A DNA stretch of 64,000 nt from Streptomyces sp. NBC_00154 (GCF_026342835.1 NZ_JAPEMI010000001.1:5090501-5154500), one strand, 5' to 3'; positions 17,037 through 26,015 are shown, counted from the stretch's first letter. Numbers and translations: made by a program. The notes: a model not told the origin generated them from the letters alone.

Positions 17037-17855
17037 TCAGCTCACCCGTTCTGCCAGCGCAAGCGTCCGGTGGGCCGCTGCCACCACCGCCGCGTCCACG
17101 AATCGGCCGTCCGGCAGCGCCAGTGCGCCTGCCTCCGTGAGGGCCGCCGCCACGATTTCCTGGGCCGAGTCGATCTCCTCCGAAGTGGGCCGGAACGCCC
17201 GCTCGATAACCGGTAGCTGACGGGGGTGGATCGCCGCCCGGCCGATGAACCCCAGCGCGCGGCCGTGCGCGCAGGAGTGCCGCAGGCCGTCCAGGTCCCG
17301 TACGTCCGGGAACACCGACTGGGTCGGCGGGGCGAGGCCGGCCGCGCGGGCGGCGACCACCACCCGGCTGCGTGACCAGTCGAGGCCCCGGTCGTCCCGC
17401 ACCCCCAGATCGGCCCGGAGATCGGCCTCGCCGAGGGCGATCGAGCGGACCTGGGGGTGGGAGGCCGCGACCGTGTACGCGTGCTCGATGCCGAGCGCCG
17501 ACTCCAGCAGCGGACAGAGCGCCACGCCGGGGGCGAGCGCCGCGATGTGGTGGACGGTCGCGGAATGCGTGATCTTCGGCAGGCGCAGTTCGGCGAGGCC
17601 CGGCAAGCCGGCCAGGGCCAGGACGTCGGCCTCTGTGTGGACCCGGACATGCACCGGCGCGGCCGTGCCGGCGGCCGGTTCGGTGAGGAGCTCGACGGTG
17701 GCGGACCGGGCGTAGTCCTTGCGGTCCGGTGCGACCGCGTCCTCCAGGTCGACGATCACCACGTCCGCGCCCGAGTCGCGTGCCTTGCGCACCACGTCCG
17801 GCCGGTCCCCGGGAACGTACAGCCACGTCAGATGCACCTCTTCGGCTGAGGTCAC
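17037..17855 (-). CDS. CitE/HpcH-type CoA-ester lyase
   Basis: A 272-residue protein of the CitE-like (beta/alpha)8 family that cleaves malyl-, citramalyl- or related CoA esters to acetyl-CoA or propionyl-CoA plus a 2-oxoacid. Motifs are WLYVPGDRPD, VIVDLEDAVAPDRK (Mg site), VRVH, LRLPKI, LLESALGI (catalytic region), ALGEADLRADLG and GRAAIHPRQ. The GTG start overlaps the CaiB stop (GTGA). As the last gene of a seven-gene operon it may cleave a CoA ester activated by the CaiB-type transferase. Confidence 0.85.
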   Translation of the reverse strand: MTSAEEVHLTWLYVPGDRPDVVRKARDSGADVVIVDLEDAVAPDRKDYARSATVELLTEPAAGTAAPVHVRVHTEADVLALAGLPGLAELRLPKITHSATVHHIAALAPGVALCPLLESALGIEHAYTVAASHPQVRSIALGEADLRADLGVRDDRGLDWSRSRVVVAARAAGLAPPTQSVFPDVRDLDGLRHSCAHGRALGFIGRAAIHPRQLPVIERAFRPTSEEIDSAQEIVAAALTEAGALALPDGRFVDAAVVAAAHRTLALAERVS

Positions 17856-19051
17856 AGGACGCCTTCCGCCCGTAGCCCGGCAATGTCCGGTCCTGACAGG
17901 CCGAGCCCGGTCAGGATCTCCTCGGTGTCCGCGCCGTGCGGACGGCCCGCCCAGCGGATCGAGCCCGGGGTCCGGGAGAGCCGGAAGAGGACGTTCTGCA
18001 TCCGGAGCGGGCCCAGTTCGGGGTCGGGGACCTCGGCGACGGAGCCCAGGGCCCGGTACTGCGGATCCTCCATCACGTCCCGGATGTCGTGAATGGGGGC
18101 GATGGCCGCCTCCGCCTTCTCGAACGCGGAGATCGCGTCGTCGCGGGTGTACCGGGCCATCCAGGTGCCGACCGCCTCGTCGAGTTCGTCGGAGTGTTCG
18201 GCGCGGGTGGTGCCGGAGGCGAACCACGGCTCGTCGATCAGCTCCGCCCGGCCGACCAGACGCATCACGCGTTCGGCGATGGACTGGGCGGAGGTGGAGA
18301 CGGCGACCCACTGGCCGTCGGACGTGCGGTACGTATTGCGCGGGGCGTTGTTGCGCGAGCGGTTGCCGGTGCGTTCCTGGACGTAGCCGAGCTGATCGTA
18401 CCAGAGCGGCTGCGGGCCGAGCACGGTGAGGATCGGCTCGATGATCGCCAGGTCGACGACCTGGCCCTCCCCGGTGCGGTCCCGCCCGGCCAGCGCCGCC
18501 ATCACGGCGTACGCGGTGGCGAGTGCGGCGATCGAGTCGGCGAGGCCGAAGGGCGGCAGGGTCGGCGGCCCGTCCGGCTCGCCGGTGATCGCGGCGAAAC
18601 CACTCATCGCCTCGGCGAGTGTGCCGAAGCCGGGACGGCGCGCGTACGGGCCGAACTGGCCGAAGCCGGTGACCCGGGTCAGCACCAGCCGCGGGTTGAC
18701 CGCGTGCAGTTCCTCCCAGCCGATGCCCCACCGCTCCAGCGTCCCCGGCCGGAAGTTTTCGATGATCACATCGCTGGAGGCGGCCAGCCGGAGGAGGACG
18801 TCGCGCCCGCCGGGAGTGGAGAGGTCGAGGGTGAGATTGCGCTTGTTGCGGCCGAGCAGCTTCCACCACAGGCCGATGCCGTCCTTCGTCGGGCCGTGGC
18901 CACGCGACGGGTCGGGCTTGCGTGGATGCTCGACCTTGATCACCTCGGCGCCGAAGTCGCCGAGCATGGTGGCCGCGAGGGGGCCGGCGAAGAGCGTGGC
19001 GAGGTCGAGGACCCGCAGACCGGAGAGGGGTGCTTCCGTGGGCGCGGTCAT
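17852..19051 (-). CDS. CaiB/BaiF family (class III) CoA-transferase
   Basis: A 399-residue class III CoA-transferase, with LSGLRVLDLATLFAGPLAATMLGDFGAEVIKVE at the N-terminus, then SDVIIENFRPGTLERWGIG and GEGQVVDLAIIEP, the region that carries the catalytic aspartate in this family. It would move CoA between carboxylic acids. Both ends overlap neighbours by four bases (ATGA with ribokinase, GTGA with the CitE-like gene), so the three downstream genes form a fixed unit behind the ADP-ribosylglycohydrolases. Confidence 0.88.
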   Translation of the reverse strand: MTAPTEAPLSGLRVLDLATLFAGPLAATMLGDFGAEVIKVEHPRKPDPSRGHGPTKDGIGLWWKLLGRNKRNLTLDLSTPGGRDVLLRLAASSDVIIENFRPGTLERWGIGWEELHAVNPRLVLTRVTGFGQFGPYARRPGFGTLAEAMSGFAAITGEPDGPPTLPPFGLADSIAALATAYAVMAALAGRDRTGEGQVVDLAIIEPILTVLGPQPLWYDQLGYVQERTGNRSRNNAPRNTYRTSDGQWVAVSTSAQSIAERVMRLVGRAELIDEPWFASGTTRAEHSDELDEAVGTWMARYTRDDAISAFEKAEAAIAPIHDIRDVMEDPQYRALGSVAEVPDPELGPLRMQNVLFRLSRTPGSIRWAGRPHGADTEEILTGLGLSGPDIAGLRAEGVL

Positions 19052-19932
19052 GCGGCGTCGATCTCACTGCGGTACGGCATGGAGGTCGAGGCACCGGCCT
19101 TCTGTACGCAGAGCGCCGCAGCGGTCGACGCCCAGGCGAGGGCCTCCGGTACGGCCCGTCCTTCGCCGAGGGCCACGGCGAGCGCCCCGACGAAGGTGTC
19201 CCCGGCTCCGGTGGTGTCGACAGCGGTCACCTCCGGGGCGGGGAAGTGGACCGTTTCGCCGCCCCGGGCCGCGTACAGGCAGCCCTTCGAACCGAGGGTG
19301 ATGACGACCTCGGGGACGCGTCGGAGCAGGATCTCGGCCGCCGCGTGGGGTTCGGTCTTCCCGGAGAGTGCGGCCGCCTCGTGCTCATTGGGGATCAACA
19401 GGTCGACGGTGTCGAAGAGCTCGTCCGGCAGGGGTTGTACGGGGGAGGGGGTGAGGATCGTCCGTACGCCCTGCGCATGGGCCATCCGGGCCCCTTCGAC
19501 CACGGCCGACAGGGGCAGTTCCAGCTGGAGGAGGAGCAGATCGGCCTCCGCGATGGCGGCCATCTCGCCGGGGCCGAGCGTGTGGACGGTGCCATTGGCG
19601 CCGGGGATCACCACGATGGCGTTGCCGCCCGTGTCGTCGACGACGATGTGCGCCGTGCCGCTGGGGCCCTCGGCGGTGTGCAGCAGATCGGTTTCGACGC
19701 CCGCGTGCTCCAGTTCGGCCCGGAGCTGCGCCCCGTACGCGTCGTCGCCGACCGCGCCGATCATCAGCACGTCAGCGCCTGCGCGGGCGGCGGCGATGGC
19801 CTGGTTGGCGCCCTTGCCGCCGGGGATGGTGCGGAACTCCCTTCCGGTGACGGTCTCCCCGCGCTCCGGGGCCCGTGCGACGTAGGCGACAAGGTCCATA
19901 TTGGTGCTGCCGAGCACCGCGATGGCGGTCAT
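19048..19932 (-). CDS. rbsK: Ribokinase (PfkB family)
   Basis: A 294-residue PfkB sugar kinase with the N-terminal GSTNMDLVAYVARAPERGET motif, substrate loop PGGKGANQAIAAARAG and the C-terminal catalytic signature DTTGAGDTFVGAL, in which the final Asp is the base. It most likely phosphorylates D-ribose to ribose 5-phosphate. No ribose transporter is adjacent. Instead the gene is locked by four-base overlaps between an ADP-ribosylglycohydrolase and a CoA-transferase, suggesting that ribose is made inside the cell. Confidence 0.9.
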   Translation of the reverse strand: MTAIAVLGSTNMDLVAYVARAPERGETVTGREFRTIPGGKGANQAIAAARAGADVLMIGAVGDDAYGAQLRAELEHAGVETDLLHTAEGPSGTAHIVVDDTGGNAIVVIPGANGTVHTLGPGEMAAIAEADLLLLQLELPLSAVVEGARMAHAQGVRTILTPSPVQPLPDELFDTVDLLIPNEHEAAALSGKTEPHAAAEILLRRVPEVVITLGSKGCLYAARGGETVHFPAPEVTAVDTTGAGDTFVGALAVALGEGRAVPEALAWASTAAALCVQKAGASTSMPYRSEIDAA

Positions 19933-21293
19933 GGGCGGAGTGCCTCCTGGTAGGTCAGTTCAGCGAGTGCGTCGAAGCCGACGGAGTCGAAACCCGGGAC
20001 GGATGTGGCGAGACGGTTCTTGAGCGGGGTGGTCCACCGGACGGGCAGCGCGTCGGGCCGGCCGGCCAGCAGACCGGCCAGCGACCCGGCGGTCGCACCG
20101 TTCGAGTCCGTGTCCCAACCGCCGGAGACCGCACGGCAGATGGAGCCGGAGAAGTCGCCGTCGGCGTGGGTGAGAGCGGCGGCGAGCAGCGCGGCGTTGG
20201 GCAGCACATGGACCCAGTGGTACGCGCCGAACGCGGCGTGCAGCCGGTCGGCGACCGCATCGAAGTCCGGCTCCCCGCTGGCCGCGTCGATCCCGGTGCG
20301 GACCGCGTGTGCGAACCGCGAGCGCGGCGGTACGACGCGCAGCCCGGTCGCGAGGCAGCCGTGTACATCGGTCTCCCCGCCGGCCGCCTCGGCGAGCGCG
20401 GCAGCGGTGAACATCGCCCCGTACACGCCGTTGCCGGTGTGGGTGAGGACCGCGTCCCGGTGGGTCTGCTCGGCGGCGGCCGCCGGGTCGCCGGGGTGTG
20501 TCCAGCCGTGCACATCGGCGCGGATCCGGGCGCCGATCCACTCCCGGAACGGGTTGCGGTGCCGGGCGGTGTCCGGCGGCTCGATTCCGTCGAGCAGATT
20601 GCGGTACGCCACTCGCTCGGCGGTGAAGGTCCGGCCGGCGGGGAGTTCGTCGAGCCAGAGCCGGGCGAGATCGGCGGTGGAGAAGGACGGTCCGTACCGC
20701 TGGATCAACAGCAGGGTGAGGAGTGGGTAATTGAGATCGTCGTCCTCCGGCATCCCGTCGATGTTCTCGGCGAGCGAGGTGGCGGCGGAGCGGCGGTTCC
20801 AGGGGTACGCGGCGGTCAGCTCGTCGGGCAGGCCCCTGGCGGTGAACCAGGTGGCGAGCGGCCAGTTCCCGGTGGCGCGGGCCAGTGCGCGGATCCCCGC
20901 GAGAGGCAGTTTCTCGACGGGCTTGCCGAGCAGGCAGCCGGCGGCGCGGCCCAGCCAGGCCGCCTCCAGCCGGGCCTTGCCGACCGTCGGAAGCTCCGCG
21001 CGCGGAGCCGGCCAGTGCGGGCAGGCCGCCCGGATCGCGGCCAGATCCGTCGGCTCGTCGACGGCCGACGTGGAGTCGAGCAGCGCGAGTTCGTCGAGCA
21101 GCCGCTCGGCGAGCGCGCGGAGTGCGGGCGGCGCGGGGGGCGTCGACGCGCCCGCGCGCTCCGGGGCGGGGGCGCCGCCCGCCGCGTACCAGCGGCGCTC
21201 GATGTCCCGCATGTCCCGTCCGTCCTCGGCCGCCTGGCGCAGTTCGTGCCCGATCAGATCCTCCGGCTGCACCCAGGTGACCCGCACAGTCAC
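19929..21293 (-). CDS. ADP-ribosylglycohydrolase family protein 1
   Basis: A 454-residue protein of the DraG/ARH fold with an extra N-terminal region of about 120 residues (starting VTVRVTWVQPEDLIG). Metal-site motifs are variant but present: EDDDLNYP near residue 180 and GGWDTDSNGATAGSLAGLL near residue 405. The first motif has GRAAGCLLGKPVE rather than the usual GxAxGDALG. The GTG start overlaps the stop of the previous paralogue, and its own end overlaps ribokinase. It could remove ADP-ribose or cleave another N- or O-riboside. Confidence 0.85.
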   Translation of the reverse strand: MTVRVTWVQPEDLIGHELRQAAEDGRDMRDIERRWYAAGGAPAPERAGASTPPAPPALRALAERLLDELALLDSTSAVDEPTDLAAIRAACPHWPAPRAELPTVGKARLEAAWLGRAAGCLLGKPVEKLPLAGIRALARATGNWPLATWFTARGLPDELTAAYPWNRRSAATSLAENIDGMPEDDDLNYPLLTLLLIQRYGPSFSTADLARLWLDELPAGRTFTAERVAYRNLLDGIEPPDTARHRNPFREWIGARIRADVHGWTHPGDPAAAAEQTHRDAVLTHTGNGVYGAMFTAAALAEAAGGETDVHGCLATGLRVVPPRSRFAHAVRTGIDAASGEPDFDAVADRLHAAFGAYHWVHVLPNAALLAAALTHADGDFSGSICRAVSGGWDTDSNGATAGSLAGLLAGRPDALPVRWTTPLKNRLATSVPGFDSVGFDALAELTYQEALRP

Positions 21294-22465
21294 GGCGTAC
21301 CTGCCAGCGTCGCGAACGCCGCCTCGTGCGTACGCCGCCGGGCGGTGTCCCGTACGAACACCTCGCGGGCGACGTCCGTCAGTGTCCGCGCCGGTGCGTG
21401 CAGATCGAGGCGGCTGGCCTCGGCGACCGTTTTCACCCAGGTGGCGGGGATCGCCGCCTCGCCGTGCAGCGCGCCGGCGAGCGCACCGCTCATTGTGGCG
21501 ATCGAGTCGCAGTCCCGGCCGTAGTTGACCGAGCCGAGCACCGCGTGCCGGTAGTCGCCGTCCGCGACGAGCAGCATTCCGAGGGCGATCGGCAGCTCCT
21601 CGATGGCGTGCAGCCGGGACGGGCGGCGGGCGCCGAGGGACGGTGCGCGGTAGTCGGGTCCGACGGTGTCGAAGGGGGCGACGGCGGTACGCAGTGGTGT
21701 CAGTGCCGTCTCGAAGTCCCGGTACCGCACGGCCACTTCGCAGACCGCTTCGATGGCGGCCCGCGTCCCGTCCTTGGCGAGCGACAGACAGGCGTCGACG
21801 ACGGTGGCGGGCGTCGCGTCCGGCGCACAGGCGGCGGCGACGGCCGCCGCGAAGACTCCGGCGGCCTCCCTCCCGTACGACGACTGATGGGCGCCCGCGA
21901 CGTCCAGCGCCTCGGCGTACGCGGCCTGCGGATGGGCGGCGTTGACCAGGCCGACCGGCGCCATGTACATCGCCGCCCCGCAGTTCACGATGTTCCCGGA
22001 GCCCGCCTCGCGCGGATCGACATGACCGTAGTGAAGCCGGGCGACGATCCATTTCTCGGCGAGGAAGATCCGATGCAGCGGCAGCGCCTCGGCCTCCAGC
22101 TCCGGGATCCAGCGGGGGGTCGAGATCAGCTCCGGTACGAGATGGTCGGCGACGCAGTACGCGTCGAGATGGTCCCTTACGGTGCCGTACACCCGTACCA
22201 GCGCATGGGTCATCAAGGTGTCGTCGGTGACGTGACCGTCGCCTTTGTGATACGGGGCGATCGGGCGGGCGGTGCGCCAGTCCTCGCCGTCCCACGGGCC
22301 CACGATGCCGGTGATCCGGCCGCCGTGGCGTTCGACGATCTGCTCGGGGGACCGGCCCTCGACCGGCCCGCCGAGCGCGTCGCCGACGGCGGCGCCGACG
22401 AGGGCGCCGGTGATCCGGTCATCGAGACCGAGCGCGGTGGGTGGTTTGTTCTGAATCGGCGTCAT
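21290..22465 (-). CDS. ADP-ribosylglycohydrolase family protein 2
   Basis: A protein of about 391 residues with the most canonical N-terminus of the four: LDDRITGALVGAAVGDALGG, then HVTDDTLMTHALV (metal-binding TDDT at residues 80-83), and near the C-terminus NYGRDCDSIATMSGALAGAL. The start is taken as ATG 22465 (MTPIQNK); a GTG at 22480 is also possible. Either way it overlaps the end of the upstream paralogue by 47-62 bases, a long overlap that implies translational coupling. Confidence 0.86.
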   Translation of the reverse strand: MTPIQNKPPTALGLDDRITGALVGAAVGDALGGPVEGRSPEQIVERHGGRITGIVGPWDGEDWRTARPIAPYHKGDGHVTDDTLMTHALVRVYGTVRDHLDAYCVADHLVPELISTPRWIPELEAEALPLHRIFLAEKWIVARLHYGHVDPREAGSGNIVNCGAAMYMAPVGLVNAAHPQAAYAEALDVAGAHQSSYGREAAGVFAAAVAAACAPDATPATVVDACLSLAKDGTRAAIEAVCEVAVRYRDFETALTPLRTAVAPFDTVGPDYRAPSLGARRPSRLHAIEELPIALGMLLVADGDYRHAVLGSVNYGRDCDSIATMSGALAGALHGEAAIPATWVKTVAEASRLDLHAPARTLTDVAREVFVRDTARRRTHEAAFATLAGTP

Positions 22466-23672
22466 GCCGGAATTGTCCACCCGAAGGGGCTGGTTCCGTG
22501 TCTGTCAGCAGCCCGGCGAGTTCGATGAGATCGGTGCCCGCGAGACGGGGCAGCGCGCACCCCGCGAGGGTGCGGCAGGCCTCGCGCCAGCCGTCCGGGA
22601 CGGCGGCGATGCCGCCGAGCGCACCGGTCAGCGCGCCGGCCAGGGCGGGCGCCGAGTCCGCGACCCGCGACAGACAGGCCGCCGCGGGAATGGCCTGGGC
22701 GATCTCGCCACGGGCCGCGGTGGCCAGGGCCAGGGCGACCGGTACGGTCTCGGCCGCGGCGATCCCGTAGCTGTAGACATGGTCGACGATCTGGTGCTCC
22801 AGTACCGGTACGAGCGCGAAGGCGCCGGCTGCCTCGCCGACGAAGTCGCGGGCGATCCGGACGGCGTGAGCGGCGTTGCGGGCGATCTCGGTGCCCTCGG
22901 GGAGCTGGACGAGCGCGGCGTTCACCGCGGTGTCGACATCGGCCCCGCCCAGCGCCTCGGCGATCGCGGCGGCCATCGCACGGGCGCCGTGCACACCGTC
23001 GCCGTCCTGGGTGTAGCGGGCATCGAACTCGGCGAGTTCGGCGGCGGCCCAGGGTCGGCCGGGGTGGACGACCGCCAGCACGGCAGCCCGTACACAGGCC
23101 GCGTCGTCGAAGTAGTGCGGGTTGTCGTGACCGGTGGCGGGTGGCCGCAGCCCGGCGGCGAGATTGCCGAGCCCGGCCCGGACCGAGATCCGGGCGCGCA
23201 GCGGGAGAACCGCCGACTCGACCTCGGGCGCCCGTGCGGCGGCCGCGGCCACCTCGGCGGCCAGCGCGTTCCACGCGACATCGATGGCGGCCCGCATCCG
23301 GCGGTCGGGGGAGAGGCCGTGCAGCGGGCCGGCCGCCGAAGCCAGCACGGTCCCGGCGGCGAACGCGGCCCACTCGGCGTCGTCGGAGGGACCGAGCCGC
23401 AGTGGCTCGGGCGGCTGGTTGAGCGCGATGGGCACCGGGAGGGTGGTGGTGGCGTTCTGCTCGGCGAAGGTGTCGAGCTCCCGGGTGAGCCGACGCGTCC
23501 ATTCGGGCATCCGGGCCGCCCGGTGACGCGCCGCGGGCCACCCGGCGGCATCCCCGGAGGCCAACCCGAGCAGGAGCCCCTCGATCCGGGCCCGGCGCCC
23601 CGGCAGGGGTCGGTTCAGGGCCGGGGTGGAACGGTTCTTCGGGTGGGGCTCGGTGTCCCGCGCGGTAGTCAT
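22419..23672 (-). CDS. ADP-ribosylglycohydrolase family protein 3 (degenerate metal site)
   Basis: A 417-residue divergent paralogue. The opening helix ARIEGLLLGLASGDAAGWPAA resembles the GxxxGxAxGDALG motif, and SDDAEWAAFAAG replaces TDDTE. The C-terminal Asp motif is altered: SRVADSAPALAGALTGALGG stands where paralogues have GRDxDT/S, so one metal-binding Asp is Val. It may be catalytically weak, have changed specificity, or act as a partner subunit. It starts in an ATGA overlap with paralogue 4. Confidence 0.78.
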   Translation of the reverse strand: MTTARDTEPHPKNRSTPALNRPLPGRRARIEGLLLGLASGDAAGWPAARHRAARMPEWTRRLTRELDTFAEQNATTTLPVPIALNQPPEPLRLGPSDDAEWAAFAAGTVLASAAGPLHGLSPDRRMRAAIDVAWNALAAEVAAAAARAPEVESAVLPLRARISVRAGLGNLAAGLRPPATGHDNPHYFDDAACVRAAVLAVVHPGRPWAAAELAEFDARYTQDGDGVHGARAMAAAIAEALGGADVDTAVNAALVQLPEGTEIARNAAHAVRIARDFVGEAAGAFALVPVLEHQIVDHVYSYGIAAAETVPVALALATAARGEIAQAIPAAACLSRVADSAPALAGALTGALGGIAAVPDGWREACRTLAGCALPRLAGTDLIELAGLLTDTEPAPSGGQFRHDADSEQTTHRARSR

Positions 23673-24952
23673 GACACCACCGCCGCGGGTCCGTCCGCGG
23701 CGGACGGACCCGACGGCCCGTCGACGGGGGCGGCGGCGTGCCGGGCTGTGGCGGGGCGGGTGCCTACGGAACTGCCGCCGGACCCGCCGGCTGCGCCGGT
23801 CCCGTGGCCGTTGCCGATCCCGCTGTCCCTGCGGTTCCCGCCGTTCCCCGCACCGTCCGGCTCGTCCGTCTCGTCCGGTGTGAGCAGCTCCGCGATGTCC
23901 AGGACGTGATGGCCCCGCATCGACGGCAGGCAGCTGCCTCGGACCGGGCCGATCGCCCGCCCCCAGTTCCGGGGGATCGCGGATACCCCGCCCAGCGCGC
24001 CGGCCAGTGCACCCGCCACCGCTGCCGTGGTGTCCGCGTCGCGGCCCATGTTGACCGCCGTGAGCACCGCCGTACGGAAGTCACCGCGCGCCGCCGCGAA
24101 CGCGCCGAACGCCAGGCCCACCGCCTCCGGTGCCAGGTCCGTCCACGGGTAGCCGCCCACCACCACCGCGGAGCGCACCGCGCGTTCCCTCGTGAGGCGG
24201 TCGGGGTGCTTGTGCTGCGCGGCCGTCACAGCCCGCCGCAGCGAGCGCGCGGTCCAGGAGTCCATCGGTACGACGGACAGGGCGGCCGCGATCACGGACG
24301 TGACCCCCGCTCCCGCCATCGCGGCGGCCACCCCGGCCGCCACCGCCTGGCCGCCGTAGATGCCCTCACCGTCGTGGCTGACCTGCCCGTCGATCGCGAC
24401 CAGGCGCGCGGCCTCCGCCGGCCGGCCTGCCGCGAAGACTCCGAACGGGGCCGCGCGCATCGCGAGCCCGTCGCTCCAGGCGTGCCGGTGCTGGGCGGAG
24501 ATCGGGGCGGCGAGGCCCCGGCGCAGGTTCTCCAGGGTGCCGCGCTCGCTGAACCCGGCACCGCGGAACGGCCCCTCGTCCAGGTCGGCGATCCACAGAT
24601 GCCAGGCCCGCTCGACATGGGTGACGGTCAGCGCCGAGCCGTGCCGGGCGAGCAGCAGCCCGGAGAAGATCGCGTACTCCGTGTCGTCGGTACCGGCCGG
24701 GTCGTCGCTGACGAAGCCTTCGATCCGGCCCCAGCGACGGCGGATCTCGGACGGTCGCAGGTTCTCCGCGGGTGCGCCCAGCGCATCGCCCACGGCAAGG
24801 CCGAGGAGCGCACCCCTGGCCCGGTCGGCCCGGTCGGGGCGGCCGGCACCGTCGGTGACGCTCGCGTCGGCGCGGTGCGCGTCGTTCCTGGCTGCCTCCG
24901 CCGTGCCCCCGCCCGTGCGCGGTTCTGCCGGATTGCCTGCAATCAACTCCAT
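23669..24952 (-). CDS. ADP-ribosylglycohydrolase family protein 4
   Basis: A 427-residue member with intact motifs: RARGALLGLAVGDALGAPAE near residue 45, GTDDTEYAIFSGLL (TDDTE, residues 88-92) and NMGRDADTTAAVAGALAGAL near residue 320. The last 60 residues are Gly-, Asn- and Ala-rich and look disordered. The ATG at 24952 follows GAAGGGTCGACGCG. It is the first gene of the seven-gene reverse operon. Its promoter must lie in the 25.0-kb intergenic region with the large palindrome. Confidence 0.86.
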   Translation of the reverse strand: MELIAGNPAEPRTGGGTAEAARNDAHRADASVTDGAGRPDRADRARGALLGLAVGDALGAPAENLRPSEIRRRWGRIEGFVSDDPAGTDDTEYAIFSGLLLARHGSALTVTHVERAWHLWIADLDEGPFRGAGFSERGTLENLRRGLAAPISAQHRHAWSDGLAMRAAPFGVFAAGRPAEAARLVAIDGQVSHDGEGIYGGQAVAAGVAAAMAGAGVTSVIAAALSVVPMDSWTARSLRRAVTAAQHKHPDRLTRERAVRSAVVVGGYPWTDLAPEAVGLAFGAFAAARGDFRTAVLTAVNMGRDADTTAAVAGALAGALGGVSAIPRNWGRAIGPVRGSCLPSMRGHHVLDIAELLTPDETDEPDGAGNGGNRRDSGIGNGHGTGAAGGSGGSSVGTRPATARHAAAPVDGPSGPSAADGPAAVVS

Positions 24953-25062
24953 CGCGTCGACCCTTCGCTCGTACCGAGCCAGTTCTCGTACCTGTCCGAT
25001 CTGTGCCACGCGGAGCACCGACAGAGGCCGATAAACACAACAAAAGGGCCACTCGGATGACG

Positions 25063-25141
25063 GGATCCCCTTCGTAAGGCAGGCCGTACTTACCTGGTCA
25101 GAGGCCAGGTAAGTACGGCCTGGCTTGCTGGCGGGGGATCC
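25063..25141. repeat. Large nested inverted repeat between divergent genes
   Basis: An 18-bp perfect stem (25080-25097 with 25105-25122) has a 7-base loop and is flanked further out by complementary 8-base arms, GGATCCCC (25063-25070) and GGGGATCC (25134-25141). The whole 79-base block is an imperfect palindrome. It lies between two divergently transcribed genes, so a simple end-of-operon terminator is not expected there. It could be an operator, a structured 5' RNA or a remnant of a small mobile element. Confidence 0.7.
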
Positions 25142-25214
25142 TTTTCGTGCGTACTTTCGGTGGTGTTGAGCGGGGGTGGGCGAGCAGAACCCGCTGCTGG
25201 AGAAGGGGAGAGCT

Positions 25215-25949
25215 GTGTCCATCATCGAGACCGACGCCGTACTGCACGAGGCGCACCGCGACAACCACACCCACCGTGATGTGAACGGCGGCTGGCTGCG
25301 TCCGGCGGTCTTCGGCGCGATGGACGGGCTGGTCTCGAACCTGGCGCTGATGACCGGCGTCGCGGGTGGCTCGGTCTCCCAGCAGACGCTTGTGATCACC
25401 GGCCTGGCGGGTCTGGCCGCCGGTGCCTTCTCGATGGCGGCCGGCGAATACACCTCCGTGGCTTCGCAGCGCGAGCTCGTCGAGGCCGAACTCGACGTCG
25501 AGCGGCGCGAGTTGCGCAAGCACCCGATGGACGAGATGGAAGAGCTCGCCGCGCTCTACGAGTCCCGCGGCGTCGACCCCGGGCTCGCCCGCGAGGTCGC
25601 CCAGCAGTTGTCCCGCGACCCCGATCAGGCCCTGGAGATACACGCCCGCGAGGAGCTCGGCATCGACCCGGGCGATCTGCCCTCGCCGCTCGTCGCCGCC
25701 GTCTCGTCGTTCGGCGCCTTCGCGATGGGCGCGCTGCTGCCCGTACTGCCGTATCTGCTCGGTGCGAGCGCGATGTGGCCCGCGGTGCTGCTCGCGCTGA
25801 TCGGCCTCTTCGGCTGCGGGGCGGTGGTGGCGAGGGTGACGGCCCGCAGCTGGTGGTTCAGCGGGCTGCGGCAGCTGGTGCTCGGCGGGTCGGCCGCCGC
25901 GATCACGTACGGCCTGGGCACCTTGTTCGGTGTGGCCGTCGGCGGCTGA
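25215..25949 (+). CDS. VIT1/CCC1-type membrane transporter
   Basis: A 244-residue protein of the CCC1/VIT1 family, which transports iron or manganese in plants and fungi. The N-terminal hydrophobic region has VFGAMDGLVSNLALMTGVAG and GAFSMAAGEYTSVASQRE, both family signatures. A cytoplasmic charged domain (residues about 85-155, rich in Glu and Arg) may bind metal, and three further spans follow. The GTG at 25215 is preceded by AAGGGGAGAG. The likely role is metal-ion storage or detoxification. Confidence 0.86.
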   Translation: MSIIETDAVLHEAHRDNHTHRDVNGGWLRPAVFGAMDGLVSNLALMTGVAGGSVSQQTLVITGLAGLAAGAFSMAAGEYTSVASQRELVEAELDVERRELRKHPMDEMEELAALYESRGVDPGLAREVAQQLSRDPDQALEIHAREELGIDPGDLPSPLVAAVSSFGAFAMGALLPVLPYLLGASAMWPAVLLALIGLFGCGAVVARVTARSWWFSGLRQLVLGGSAAAITYGLGTLFGVAVGG

Positions 25950-26015
25950 TCGCGCCCGCGCCACCCGCACAATCCGCCTGCAGGCAATCTGCCTGCAATC
26001 CGTGTGACGTACGTC

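Noticed and set aside
19929..24952. DarTG-like toxin-antitoxin or DraT-DraG system
   Set aside because: No ADP-ribosyltransferase, macrodomain or nitrogenase gene is nearby, and the context is a metabolic operon.
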